NCBI GenBank assembly: GCA_903813345.2
Contig: CAIIXF020000005.1
Location: 27,469,375-27,533,374 of the forward strand
Length of the DNA: 64,000 bases
Reading direction: 5' to 3'
Source of the DNA: Owenia fusiformis
Taxonomy: Eukaryota > Annelida > Polychaeta > Sabellida > Oweniidae
In this document: piece after piece, positions 11,018 through 26,000 of the stretch
Layout of the letters: each line of letters begins with the position of its first letter
Position numbering within the stretch: position 1 is the first letter of the stretch
Notes under the pieces: generated by a model
What the model was told of the DNA's origin: nothing
The model's database searches: none
What the model saw: the letters and a program-made list of their open reading frames with translations, nothing else
Translations under genes and position numbers: made by a program

Positions 11018-14000
11018 CTAAAAAATAAAATAAAACAATGTTCCTTAATGGATACAATCATAATTTGGAAACATGTTTCAGCTCGTACACATTCGTTTTT
11101 GTAAACTTTGTCAGTGTTAATTTTCACTCTGCATGTTTAATTAACAGGTTAACTGGCTAGTAAACATGATTAGACATACTATTCTCCCATCAATATTTGA
11201 TGCTATTATAGTTCACATTTTTGCGACTCTAAAATTTCGCAACTATGAATTGTCGCAGATCTGTGACTTCTCAAAAATCCAGCTTCTTTTTTTACATTTA
11301 AGTTACCAATTCCTTAAAAAATAAAGGTTGTGAAAAAAAGATAATGAAAAATAATAATATTTCTACAATATGGTACCTTTAAAGAGTCCAATAAGAATCA
11401 ATTGAACCTCTCCAAAAATATACATATGCTTAACTAACCTGTATCTTAAGTAACATCTTTCTATTCATTTGCTCAAGCTTTCTCTGCTTCTCTTCAGCTT
11501 GTTTCATTCTGGCTTGATCACGCTTCAGTTTTGAAATATAGTCAACTGATGCTTTGAGTATGGACCCTTTGTTCTGGCGCATATCACTAAAATATAACAT
11601 TTTCAGTTCATTATTTTATCAATATTCAAATCTTAGTTTCTGTAAAACTCCTAGTACAGAGAGCAGATGGAACTGAAACATTATCACATTCAAGACTAAA
11701 ATATGTATTAAATTTGAATTTCTGAGTTATAATATTTACTATAGAGATAACTTATAATAAAATCAGTTCCTGGTAAAAGAGGTATTCGCCAGGTTTTATC
11801 AAAGTAAAGTAAACCATTTATTGATAAAAAACATTTTCCATGTTCCTAAAGAATTAACATAGTAAGAATAAACAACAATGATGCCCGCAGGATTGTACTT
11901 ACGGGTCATTGCATCTTGGCAACAGTGTTCCCAATTCTTTAATTCTGTCATTTATATTAAACCTCCTTCTCCTTTCAACTGAAAATACATGGAAAAAAAA
12001 TTAAATTAGATACTTAAAGTAAAACAATTCGCTAAATGTACAATAAAAATGTAGATTAATTTTCTTCCATTTTAAAAATATTTTCTACTTCGAGAAATAA
12101 AAATGAGCCTTTAAGAAGAAACTGATTTAATACAGAATAGAATGACAATGAGCCTTTAAGGAAGGAGAAATCAGATCACAGTGCCAGTTCCATAATCATT
12201 CCAAACAACACAAATCGAAAGTATGTGATTAACAAATGATATCAATTTACAAAATTTCAAAGAATTGTATTTCAGACTTGATGCCAGGATCAACAAGTTG
12301 AGATCCAGATACAAATCTTCAACAGGTGGGTAGGCACAAGACTCGAATTATATCCAATGTCAAAGTTTGTGTGAGGCCTAAGGCTGGCACGAGTGCCTTG
12401 TTAGGCATAATGGGCACCTGCTACAGAACATCATTTTAATTGCATCACTGATTTTTAGTTTTACAATGGAAATTTCCTTCTTTTATACCATCTAGGTTTC
12501 AACAGTGCAGAATCAAATCCCAAAACAAACCCCACTTCAAAGGTAGTATCAGATCTATATGGAGTGACAAAATTGAAAGCAATATGTACAATCGACGTAT
12601 CAATGTATTCCTTACAAGCTCAAATATAATACATGTATTTCCCAAAAGAACCAAGATATGTTATCCATTGGTGAAGTTATTTAAGATTCAAATGATATGA
12701 GCCAAAAATATTCTAAAATTATAAAATGTATCCCTTACAAGCTCAAATATAATATTTCCCAAAATAACCATGATATATTATCCATTGGTGAAGTTATTTA
12801 AGATTCAAATAATATGAGCCAAAAATATTCTAAAATTATAAAATAATTTTCGTTAAAATGATAGCTAAGATGATGATGAATACTTGCTAGATCTGATTTT
12901 GCCTTTAAACCAAAAATGATGAAAGTGGCTAAAATCAACATAAAGTAGAGAAAATACTGATAAAATAACAAGAAATTCCAGTAAACCAATCCATTTCTTC
13001 GAATTTTGAAATTCTTAGAATTTCTTTGTTTTTTTGCCTTACACAACCTATGACATCATTAATCTAGCAAATATACCCTGGATATTTTTCTGAAGCAAGA
13101 GGCAGGGTTTATCAATGAGGTCTATATATCCTAGCGGGACCACCTGTTGAACGTGTTGGTAATATAAAGCTCAACAGAAGAAACCCTGAATCCCAATTTG
13201 AAAACTAAAGGATGGATAAGTTAAGCAATCTCAAATGTTGACGTGCAGCCTTTTATGGAAGTCTAATAAATATGAAATGATAATTAACTCCTTAAAAGGC
13301 ATTTTAAAACATACAGTATATGGAATAAATATTATTTCAAATATTTAGGGTACTTCTAGTTTCAAAAGAATGTCCAGATTTTTAAAGGGTTATGTTTCAT
13401 TTTGAAAATGCCTGCAATCAAGGCACTGTAACTGATATACCTAGATGACAGTGATTTAGGAAGTCTCGAGACAAAACCAGATATTAAGTCAATTATGTCC
13501 TTAAAATCCAAAAGGATAATACGTAATGAATATAAATGAGCACTTGCGACAAAGTTGTCCCGTGAGGTTTGACTCACGTGGGGTTTGACACCCGTTTACT
13601 GGAAAATGAATTGGGTGAAAACAACAAGTTGGAGAGACAAGGAACCTTTATCTCTGTTTTATTTTCATTTTACCAAGAAGTAAAAATTCAATTATCAACG
13701 ATGAAAGCTCTACTAGCATGTGATGACATATGATGCCTTATTTACAGGCAAATAAACATTTCAATTGTAAACACAGATCATCCCATATGTCAATTGTCAT
13801 CACAGGCATTATGAAAATAAATGATAAAATAAAATGAAGTTGAATTGTAATGCATTGAAGAGTACAAACTATCAACAGTCAGCATAACATCTCCAAGTAA
13901 TGAAAAAAGTGAGGCATTTCAATCAAATTTTGAAATATTGGAGCAGACAAACATATATATTGGACATGTTCAAGCATGCAAGTGTGCCAAAGTTGAGAAA

Positions 14001-17000
14001 CAGTGCCATAAAAGAAGTTCATAGACTGCTTATCTTTGAGTAAAACTTCCAAAAGTACATCACAAGATAAGTAAGTGACACCAGACTCATTTATTTTCCT
14101 TTTATGTTTTTAGTTTCTTAATGGTATTATTTATGGTTCAAAATGTGCACACCTTCTGTTTGTCAGTGTCTAAGAGTACATTACATTGTCTGTGTTAATC
14201 TGCCAAATAAAGAATGGTAATCTAAAAGAAAACTTACTTATATTGTGGTTATCTTTCTTTTGTCGTTCTTTGGCCCATGCTCTGGCATCGTCGTTACACA
14301 TAAACGGTGGGGGTTCATCTTTGACTCGACCCCCTAAACCAGGGCAAGATGCAGACGACTTCTGGTGATGGGCACCATCAACTATGAATTCATTGTAATC
14401 ATTAGAATGTGGTAGCTGAAAAAAATAATAAAATAATAGAAATGTCTGGATTATGAACAATAAAAATTTTTAAATAGTGGCGCATGACACTCGAACTGTC
14501 TAAAACCATCATCTTCAAAATTATTCACAGAAAGCTTCTTAGCCATGTCTAGGGTATTGGAAAGTCTGATGCTACGTTTGATACCTTAAAAGCTTAAATC
14601 TTAAATCTTCAGAGAATGAACCACTTACAGTTTGCGCCATTCCTCCAATTTGGTTCATCTCCAGTAGCTGAAGTTCTGGGTCAATAGCTGCATCAACGGA
14701 CTCCAAGCTGATGATATCACCAAGAAGGTCATCCATCTATATGATTAAAAAATTTTAATTGTAAGACATGACTACAAATTTCACTGATGCTCCTCAAAAT
14801 AACACTTTCTTGATAGTTTATACACAATGACATGATTGGAAATACAATATATTCAAATTGCATAATTCAAAAAGTTAAAGGGTCACATTGGTTCAAGTCC
14901 CCAAAAGCCTAAAGCATATTGATTTAATCTGTAATTTGAAATAGTTAATTAAGTGTCCTTAAGAACTTAAGTTTTGGATGGTCTGGATAAGGTTAAAATG
15001 TATCCTTAAATTATGTATCCTCAAGCAAAGAAAATGAAACAAGTGTCAAAATGGTATACTCTGAAACATGGAGTATACATATAAGTTAACAGGCATGAAC
15101 TTAAAATTCTATATTCTATAGAAATGAAAGACAAGGCATTAACATGAAAAATGTCACCACCTGTCATTTGTAACAAATGTTGAATGATGAACACTATCCA
15201 CAAAATATTTGGAGATTATAACCACTTTGTTGGCGACATAAAAATCTGACACCAAAGATTAAAGAGAGAAATAGAAAGCGGAGATTGATATTTTTTCACT
15301 GTTTAGTAAATAAGAATCAACTATTGGGACAACTGCAAGGCATTAACAAGCAACATGTCACCACCTACCATTTGTTACAGATGCCAACCACTGAGGATCA
15401 ACTACCAGTTGCCAAATGCCAAACCCAACCACTGACACAAACACCATCCACAAAAAGTTGGTGACACTTATGGTGGTGACATAAAACCAATTTAAGCATT
15501 CACATTCTCAATTGAAGAAGAATCTTTTGTTTGGAATAACAACTTTTTGAATAGATTAATGGAATAGACAAAAAATTCATAAAATTACTTTATAATATAA
15601 AGATTCTTTATTTATTACATACCAAAGTTAAACACTGAATAGATAACGCGAGTAACAATGTGTCATGTAATTACAATATATTTGCATTTATAATTCATAT
15701 ATTATTGTCTTAATGTATCTTCTGCCTTCAAGGCTAAATATAAGATTTCACTTCTATCACCATGTTAAGCGTTAAGTTAAGTACAATGTACCCGAAGTTC
15801 TGATCTTAATGAACTTGAAATTACAAGGACTAATTAAGTGTTTGCGTCATGTAAGCAAACGTCTTCGTGTTTAGCCTCAAGATGATTGTAGTTTCATAAC
15901 TTCAAATTTCATAATAAGAAAATAGTTAATATTTAGCCACTGGTTAAGTGTTGGTAACAATAAAAAAAAATAAAAATATGAAAAATTGTTTATTTTCAAT
16001 TTCAGTTTGCTGACTATAAATAAATCAGATATCATATCAGATTGATCAGTTAATACAAAGATCACTTGATCAAATCATAAAATAAATGAAAGTGACAGGT
16101 AAGATCACTTGGCCCAATCTAACACTCAAATTTCTATTGACCATTTTTAATTTAAAATTTCAGAAAAAATGAACCATATCTTAGTTGAAATCAAATAAAG
16201 GATATAACATTCTAGATACCATGCTAATATTTCTGTATATCAAAAACAAAACATTGATTCAAGAGCAACTATGAACGTTTAGTCACCTAGCCACTGGGCA
16301 ATTTAGACATTGGCACACGACATATGAATTAATTAAAATAGATTAGAATATCTTGATACCCTATAGATACTTTGTTGACTTTTATTGCTTGAAACATTTT
16401 TTGAAGTTTTGACCTAAAGCTAAATATAATGTAAAATAAAAATCATTTAGAATATAAAAGAATCACTGCACTAAAGGATATAAACAAACTTATCCTAATT
16501 GGTTCCCTCCAGCTCTGATTAAACGTATAGAAATGACGTCAAACTGATATAATTTTATTTCTATTAATATTCTATCTATTCCTTCGTATGGTTTTGCAAT
16601 TGTTCCTTAATTAGGAAATTGATAAAAAGCCCCCCAAAAACTACAATTGTTAAGCAGAATTAAATGTCAAATTGGTAATTTTATTTCCATTAATATCTAC
16701 TCCTCAGTATGATTTTGTAATTGTTTAAGCTTAATAAGAAAATCATTTTTCTAAAACCCAAAATTGATTAAAAGCCCCCAAAATACTACAATTGTTAAGC
16801 AGAATTAAATGTCAAATTAGCTGACTGCCAAAAAACATTAAAGGTAGTTAAATCTAAAAATCACAGACTGTATAATTTAGCTTGCATTATCGGACACTAG
16901 TTCATCAAGTCATGCCTCAACATCTTTGAACTTTACAAAATATAATTTAATTTCTTCCGACACAACAATGTCAGCATGCGCCCTTTTACCATTTTCAAAG

Positions 17001-20000
17001 TCTCAAATGAGTGCAAATTTTTCACTAACAATTTACTTTTCACTTGGTGCATGAAAGTTCTCAAGTTATCAACTAAGTTACTTTACATCATGTTATGGTC
17101 AATGTCAAGGTCAAATTGTTTAAGCGCCTGTTTGCTTTAAAAATGGATCATCACCAATTGAATAATCCTGAAAAGGATATATATTGGCATTGAAATGATT
17201 CTGAGCAGTTAAAGAAATTATATATATGTATACATTCACACGCTAAATGAGTTGACCTACTTTCTATGGAAACGCTAAATTGATAAACTGATCTCAAACT
17301 TTGGGAAATGATTCACCGATTATGCAATTTAAAAAATATATTCATTAATTCATATATGTAATAAAAAAAACAACGCTATGATCTACTTCGATGGTTTTGT
17401 ATTATTGCTGGCCCCTTGAATATTACTGATGTATGTACACATGTATTTACCTCTGAAAATAAAGCTATGATCTACTTAAGTGACTTCAGTGTTATTGCTG
17501 GCCCCTTGTAGACTACTGATGTATGTATGTATTTACCTCTGATACGCTTGTATGTGTACTGCCCATGCCCATGGACAAGGGACTGTCTGGGTCAGTTGGG
17601 GCACTAGAGCTCTGCATAGTCATCCCGCCCTGAGGCTGCATGCTTCCAATCCCAGAGTTGAAGATCGGAAGAGACAACATCGTGCTGGGTTTCCCCAAAC
17701 TCTCGCTGATATACATCTCCACTTGTCGTTTCTGGTTTTGTTGGACGTGATATTTTGTCGGATTCTCAAGCTTTGTCTTCACCTGGAAGCAAATAATATT
17801 TCTATCAACCTATTTCTTTTTTCAATGTGTTCAGTTCATACTTCTCTCTCAATGAATTTTGTTTTATATATTCTCTTACTCCTTAGAGTTGACTGATTGT
17901 GTTATTTAGAAGAGATCCAGTAATGAAATGATTTAATTCAGAATTTTGCAGCTAATTGGAGAGTTCAAAACCATCAATGTGAAATAACTAGCTGTCATCC
18001 AAAGTTTAACAGGGTGGGAAAAATAAAATACATGACGATTCTTCTGAAGCATAGCAACATAAAAGATGAAAGTTCCATTCATAAATCACCAAATTAGCCA
18101 TATTTTCTGGGATGTGCATATATTATCCTAGCTCAGTTAAGATACTACCAATTTTTTATTTTCCCAAATAAATTAATAAAATAAAACAAAAGACAAGTCT
18201 AACAGGTTCTAAAAGGTTTGAAGAAAGAAAAGGGTTCTGCAGTACCCCTGAAATATATGTGCCTTTCAAAACTTACATCTAAAAGTTTAAGTCATCAAAT
18301 TATCAATTATTAAATTCAATGTACAGTGTACAATAATACATGTAAAATAGATACATGTTCAAACCCCAAATAATCATTATAAAATCCCCAAATTGCTTAC
18401 CCTTTTCTCCCTTTGAACTTTCCTAATATCGATTGTTAATCTGGTAGGCATTTTAGCATATGATAACTGTTTGGCAGGAAACAAAGCCAAATTACCATTA
18501 ATTTGTATAATCCACAATAATTTAATTCTAAATGATGATGATTGTGCATATGTGGCAATTCAAGCTTATCTCGTCCCGCATGCTAGGATCAACTTATTTC
18601 AATTTTTTTTGAATACACTGATTATGAAAACAGGTAAATGCTATCATAAGTACAGTGACATCCCTTGCATTAATAGGGTAGTAGGACATCTACAGTGTAT
18701 AACATAAAAATTAATACAAAAATAATGACAGTGATACGTGTACTTATGTATCACCACTTTAGATAAAGAGATATCAGAATTATTTCTCATCAATATTAAG
18801 TTGTGATATGTTCCTCATTGAATGATACCAAAAGTAGAATTTCCCACCCTTTCACAATAGACATATAAATGTTTATCAAATTATTTCTAAATTAAATTGA
18901 AATTAGCCTCATAATTGGTCAATACCTTTAACACTATTGAAACAAATCTACAGGTAGGTTTAATGCAATTAATTTTGAAAGGAATACATCAAAAAAGAAA
19001 GTGTTTTTTTTAAAACAGCAAGAAACCTGTCTCAGATGTCTTTAACTGCAACTAGAAAATACACGATCAATTAATAATTTTACTCCCTGTACTAAACGAA
19101 TAAAGTTACCCGTGCCTTTACTGCATTTTATACACCTGCATTAACCCTCACCTTAACTATCAATTGTAATATCAACACGCTATCATTTTAAAGCAGTCGA
19201 GAGCACAGCCTCAGGAATGATTGCTACAGAGGTTATTGTTTCATGTAAGTGAATAGAGATCTCCCAAGTTTAGATTTCTTGGAGCCATGCATTAAACTGT
19301 ATGTATCACATAAGCTTCTAAACTGAGGCATAGTACATCCCTTTAAATGCATCTACCATTTTGTTATTGCTAAAAAGAAACTTTGTCCCACTCTGGATCG
19401 TAATGAGCCAAAGATTGCACTAAAAATGGAGATTTGGAAAAATCATGAGATTTCACTAAAATATATAGCATTATGTGCGATTCTATCAACTTTTTCATAG
19501 CAACTTCAGTCTGTCCTGGAAAGTGCCCTGAAATATGATACAATGGAAGATCAACATACACCTGTTAATGTGTTTGTTTGTCTTTGAATTTAAGGCTGTG
19601 TTGGGAGGAATTGTTATGCTTTATAGTCATACTTACATGAAAAACCTGAGCTGGGACTTCAACATTGTTAGCAGGAGGCATAGATATTGCATTTGTCGGT
19701 GAGACTTGAGACTTTGGGAGAGATTGTGAGATATTCTGTTGTTGTTCTTTTCTCTCAAGCTCTTGCATGTGCTGTTTTTGGATTTGTTGTTTTAGGTTTG
19801 TTCTGGTTGCCATGGAGTTTACGTTCTTGACCTCCGCAGGGCTGCAAAATAAAATGGAATAGTTAGTTATAATCTGACAGAATGGTTAGCAGCAACAGAA
19901 TGGTTAGCAATGTTAGAATGGTTAGCAACTATAAAAAAGAAACTTCGGTGACAAAAATTAATAATGATTAGTAATAGAATGGTTTGCAATAAAACAGAAT

Positions 20001-23000
20001 GGCAACAAACACAGTTATACGAGCATATGATTCCTTACTCCTTCATCTTAATTTGTCCAATAATCTTCATACTGCGTCGTCTCCCTTTTAAAGTCATCGT
20101 TCAATGTAATCCTACAGCTAATATGTGTAAACCACTTTGTAAGTATATGGTACTAAAATCGCATCCCTATCATAAGAACCTTCAGTTACAGAGATGTCTT
20201 TTTGCATCAAATATTTCTTAAATTGTTCAAACTTTAGGGAAGTTGTTTTTGCTAATCCTTCTATATGTGAGAAGCTCTTTGCGATAAAGTCAAAAGTTGT
20301 TCTAGTCTGTCTTTATTGCAGAGACATAAAATATACAAGTCTATATCTTATGCCACAGTTTTGCTTTCTATATGGTTTTACTTAAAGACGAAAACAATTC
20401 TAAGTGCACAAATGTTTAACATATGGAATGGTATATGTTGTCCTTAAAAGTCCTTCAAATCATAACAAACAAACAACCAAGAGATATCAAGTTATTAAGT
20501 AGACTTTGAAATTAAAATCCTTGGCATTTTTCCTTATTTGCATTTTACATGTTATTCTCCTATAAAATATAAATTTACTTCATTGTTAGTGAATGAAGAA
20601 ACAAGGTTTAACTTCACATGTTGAGAAGATAAATCTTCGTCACTTGTATTCAAAATAAAGTCTTTACAAAAAGTGATCCAAGGGGATAGACAGGCGCTTT
20701 AAAATATATAGGAAATGTACTATATAAGTTATATGTTATGAAATAAAGAAATTAACCTAAATCAGTGTTATAAAAACATTGATTTGAAGAGAGGTTTTAT
20801 AATTCACATCCGCCAAGTATATAATTAGTTTAATTTATAAACAAAGTTCTACATTGATTAATGACTAAACGATGGCGAATTTTGAGCAATAATTAATGAT
20901 TTACTGATGAGAGTAATAAAAATTACTTATAAGTGATAGCATATAAAATAAGATGAAAATAAACATCCTAGTGCAAACGTTTTACCTTTTGATATAAGAT
21001 AAATCAAATTTTTTATAATTTCAATAAATGTATAATATAGGATTTAAATTGAGTGATTGAATATGTTTTAAGTTTTAAGCATAAAAATAAAACCTTACAA
21101 CCAGCATGCATATTTACGCTCACTTTCCCTCCTTTCTATTTTATTCAAATTTTATTTATTAGGATTTATCAAAAAGTGTTTTACTATCATTTTTCTTAAT
21201 ATATTACCTGTGCCAACCATTCCACCAGTATGTATAAGGAGTGTTATATTCGTAATTTGCATTCCAGTTATTGTTATTATTCACCCAGGTCTGTTCATTT
21301 TCATAACAACAGTCGTAATTCTTATACTCCTGATTTTCCCAAACTGGTGAAAGTTTGTATGGTCTGTATCGGTGCATTTTCGCATGACTCCCTGGATAAA
21401 TTATTGGTTTATCATCGCTCAACATTTTGTTTGATATTAAAATTATCTTCACTTTTTTTTAATTTCAATTGTTAAAAATTCTAATTAAATTGCATTGTTC
21501 TGAAAATCTGCAGACTTTTTTGAAATATAGTATTTTGTAACATCTACATGAACTTCAAGCAAATAATGAAAGTTACTATATGTGTCTTACTTATATAGAG
21601 AATGGTCGCACGCGTCATTTGCATATAACAATATTTTGCCCAAGGCTTGAATCACATCACGAATTATAATAAAAGTTGTTAATTGGTTGAACTGAAGGGG
21701 GCATGTGTTCGTTTTGTTTAGACATATATTTCTTATCCTCTTACTCATATTTGTATATTCTCAGAAATTGCAGTTTTAGCTCATGGAAGAAATAGCATAT
21801 AAGGTGCACTACAAAAAAGACAAATAATTGGAATTAGTGAGGAATAAAGTTGAAAAATGCAACGTCCATATTCAATATTACATATAGTCTAATAGAGATA
21901 TCAGAAAATCTGATACTTCATTCAAAATTCAAAAAGAAATTGAATGAAAAACTGCATTCAGCATTCTAATTTCAAGCAGGGGACATGTGTCTTCTGCAGG
22001 CCTATACAAGAGCAATTCTGGAAAAGTACCATTTATGGCTATCTTTAAATCTTTTTGTTATCCCTGATGTTTTAATGTTTATTGACGGAGCAGCTGAAAT
22101 CGTCCTTATAAATAAAGTACATTTCAGTGAAAAATGTTTCTCGGCAAAAAGTAGGAACGTTTTCTTTGGAAATGGTCACCTCTTAACTGGACAATAAGAA
22201 ACACAAAAATGAAAAGCAGCTGGATAAAACACAAAAATTATTAGAGAAATTAGAAGAGTGAAATTTCCATGCAGTCTTCATGTAATCTCTATTTGGCTTG
22301 AATTCAAAAATAAGTGTGCACACAGCCAGTAGCTATCTACTTTGATAATAAAGCTACAGACCCGGGCAATGACTAATTTTTAATTAACACTTTACATATG
22401 TTTTATATAATTGCAATGATCCATGTATCACTATATAGTATGTCTAAGACTTAGTCAAAACTGCACATGTGTCAAACTAGTTAAATATAAACTTGATTGA
22501 CGAATGAGTCACAGTTGCATTCCAATTTTTAACATTTCAACCTGATAGCATCTTTTCTACAACTTAACTTCCAAAAGTATAACCATATAAAGCCAAAGCG
22601 GTTCAAAACTAAAACTACCAGTGAGCCTCAGTTTAGGGGCAAGGCAGTAGCTGCTAGCGGGGGGGGGGGGGGGGCAAGACAGTAGCTGCTAGCAAGGGGG
22701 GGGGGCAAGGCAGTAGCTGCTAGCGAGGGGGGGGGCAAGGCAGTAGCTGCTAGCAAGGGGGGGGCAAGTCAGTAGCTGCTAGCAAGGGGGGGGGGGGCAA
22801 GTCAGTAGCTGCTAGCAAGGGGGGGGGCAAGACAGTAGCTGCTAGCAAGGGGGGGGGGGGGCAAGGCAGTAGCTGCTAGCAAAGGGGGGGCAAGGCAGTA
22901 GCTGCTAGCAAGGGGGGGGCAAGGCAGTAGCTGCTAGCACGGGGGGGGGAGATTGACATATAATTATAAGTGCACCAACAAGATGGTACAACAGCTATAA

Positions 23001-26000
23001 AAACTGATACACCAGTACCCCTGAAGTTTCCCAGGACCGATGAATTTATGGGTTCTCAAAACATCTAAATTAGGTTGTACTATATAAGCAATGCCCTAAA
23101 TCAGCCACCTGTTTACAAGGAAATCTATCTATTGTTTTCTAATTTGGGCTCCCTGAAAGTTTTATGACACCTCTATAAACAATCCATGGATATATTTACT
23201 TCCTCATTTTAAAGTCTACTAGTAATACGCTACAACATACATATATATTAAGTATATAGACACAATGGCACTGACCTGTGACCAATGAACAACCAAAACA
23301 AGGATTGCTTGACCTTTGTATGATTAGGTCAAGGAAACGCCAGACTTATATAAATAACTTGACTAATGAATAACCTGATCAGAGAATAACTTAACCAGGG
23401 ATTAACCTAGCGATGAATAACTAGAACTCGATCAGGGAATAACCAAACAATAGAATACCTTGACCATGGTTTAACCGATGAATACCAAAACAATGAATAA
23501 CCTGATTAGAGAATAACAAGAGTCAAGACCAAACAACTTGATCAGCGAATTACTTGACCAACACCATGAAACTAAAAAAAAAACAATCATTGATAGACCT
23601 ATTGCTTATTATTCATCTATTTCTATGAAAAATAAATAACAGCATTATAACCAATCAACACAATTGTCCCATGTATTCAAGAATTATTACAATCCAAAAC
23701 CATCCATGATATAAATATTGTTAAGCCGAAAAGCCCACTAACATGGGAGGCAACTAATAGATGACCAGTATTAGTATATAAAACGTATACATCATTGTTG
23801 ACTCACAGTGAGGTTACATTTGTAGTGCTTGATGCTTTTAATTGTCCAAAATTAAAATGAATCATTATTTGTGGTTTGAGACCTAGATGTATTTAGTTTC
23901 AGGGATGTAGAGAAATGATTTCATATCACGCCTGTGGTTTAAAATGGCACTTATATCAACGACCCTAATATCGACTGAGAGACACCAGTTTTTGGCATGA
24001 CTTTGTTAGTTATACCAAGATTCCACACTTATGCCTCAAACTATATGTAATGGTAATTACTTGTACACAGGTTTAAAACTTCTTCAGAAATATAAATTTT
24101 CAATTAATTCTATTACTGGTAATAGTAATGGTAATGTTAGTCTAGTAATGGTAATTACTTGTACACAGGTTTAAAACTTATTCAGAAAACATAAATTTTC
24201 AATTAATTCTATTACTATCATCTATAGATGGCGACTGTGTATGGTTGAAAACCTCTATTAATTTTCATTTTTTAGAGATATGAATATCAATAGATAGATG
24301 GCAGCGCAAAACTTTATTTTATTACACTCTGTATTCGAGTAACAAATAAATATTTCATGAATGTTGAATTTATACTTCTACAAACAATCCGATAATGTAA
24401 GAACAGAATTAAAAAAAAACATAATTAAGCATAAAAAACACCCCAATGAGCCATATCAGCAACATTTTCTTTGTAAGGTTCATAAGCAGGCTTTATATAC
24501 ATAAACCAACTCTACAGTCTACAGGAGTTATGTTAAATTATATCATAGAACTGATATATGATTGTGATACCTATAATCTCTATACAACAAGTAAATAGAA
24601 ATAATCAGTCATTTATTATGTACATGTACTTTTATCTATAAGGTCATTGCAAGTCACTGTAACAAACATGACAGACACGAGGGGAGAAATCACATGTTGT
24701 AGCTGTCCAGGGAAATGTGCACTCCCTAGTATCTGAGAAGTAAAATAAAATATCTTAATGGAGATAGACAATTCACAATAAAATCAAAATAAAATTAATA
24801 TATCGTCATTTTGAGGCATCCTACGAAAAACTTGAAGATGCGAACACTTGACTTCTCAAAAGTGAAGTGTTATTTGTTAAAACTTAAAAATACAACTTCT
24901 GAATATCAGTTTACTAACATTATGCATCTTGATCATTCCCCTATTGTAGACATGGAGCACCTGAGTGTTTGCCCCTTCCCTTTGAAGCTCTTTGAAATGC
25001 TTGGTTACATATATTTTAATATAATTTTCTTCCTGGATCACTCCTTTGAAATGAAGAATTCTGCAAGTGGAATAAGTGAATTTAACAATGGGAAAATGAA
25101 AATTCCGAAGGAGCTTCACAGGATTTCTCAGCATTTTTTATGAAAAAAATATTGAGACAGATATAAACAAAACTGAATTGAAGGTAGGCCTATACATAAT
25201 ATGAGGCCTATGAGCCATGCTTCTATCTAGCATTTAAGAGAATGTGACAATTTTGATTTTTAGGCTATATTTGGGGGTGATTTCTCCAGGTTTTTGACTG
25301 CACAAAGTTAAAAATCACTGTGGTTAGACGGTTATTCCATGGGCTTTCTGTTGGAAGCCCATGGTTATTCATACAATCAGAAAATATTCCAATTCTGCAA
25401 ATTGATCAAAATTCAAGATTCGGGCTGCAATTCCTGAAGGTCAATTCTGTTTCAATGCTCTGCCAATGCCAAATCCTATAAGAGGATCGAGTGAAAGATA
25501 TACATGATCAGTCTTGCAACAAACTTTTGAAGTCCCCATTTATCACACATAAGATAACAGAGATTGATGGAGAACAGCATGCACAGTATGTTGTAAATTC
25601 AAAGCTGCATTATAGTATTTTCTTTTTTGTTATGAGACAAAAAATAAATCACAAGGAAAAAAAGTGTCATGAACCTTACTATGAAACAAGAAGGAAGCTG
25701 ATTAAATTTCTATAAATGTGTCAAAACTAAATTCTTAACATCCTCTATCTTAAATTAAAGAGTCAGATTTTTGAACTTTGTGGCAGATGTGAAGACACCC
25801 TCGTAATAAATCATGTCATGAGATGTGATCATAACCTAACATTAAATCCTAAAATAAGAAACCGCAATTGTGTCTTTCCATCTTTCTTAGAAATGAAAAT
25901 GAAACATCAGCTCAAGTTACACTATTCTATATTGCAATGGATTCTATTTCTGCTGATTCACTCACTCATTATAGTTGGTCACAGTGGTTAGAGGACATTA

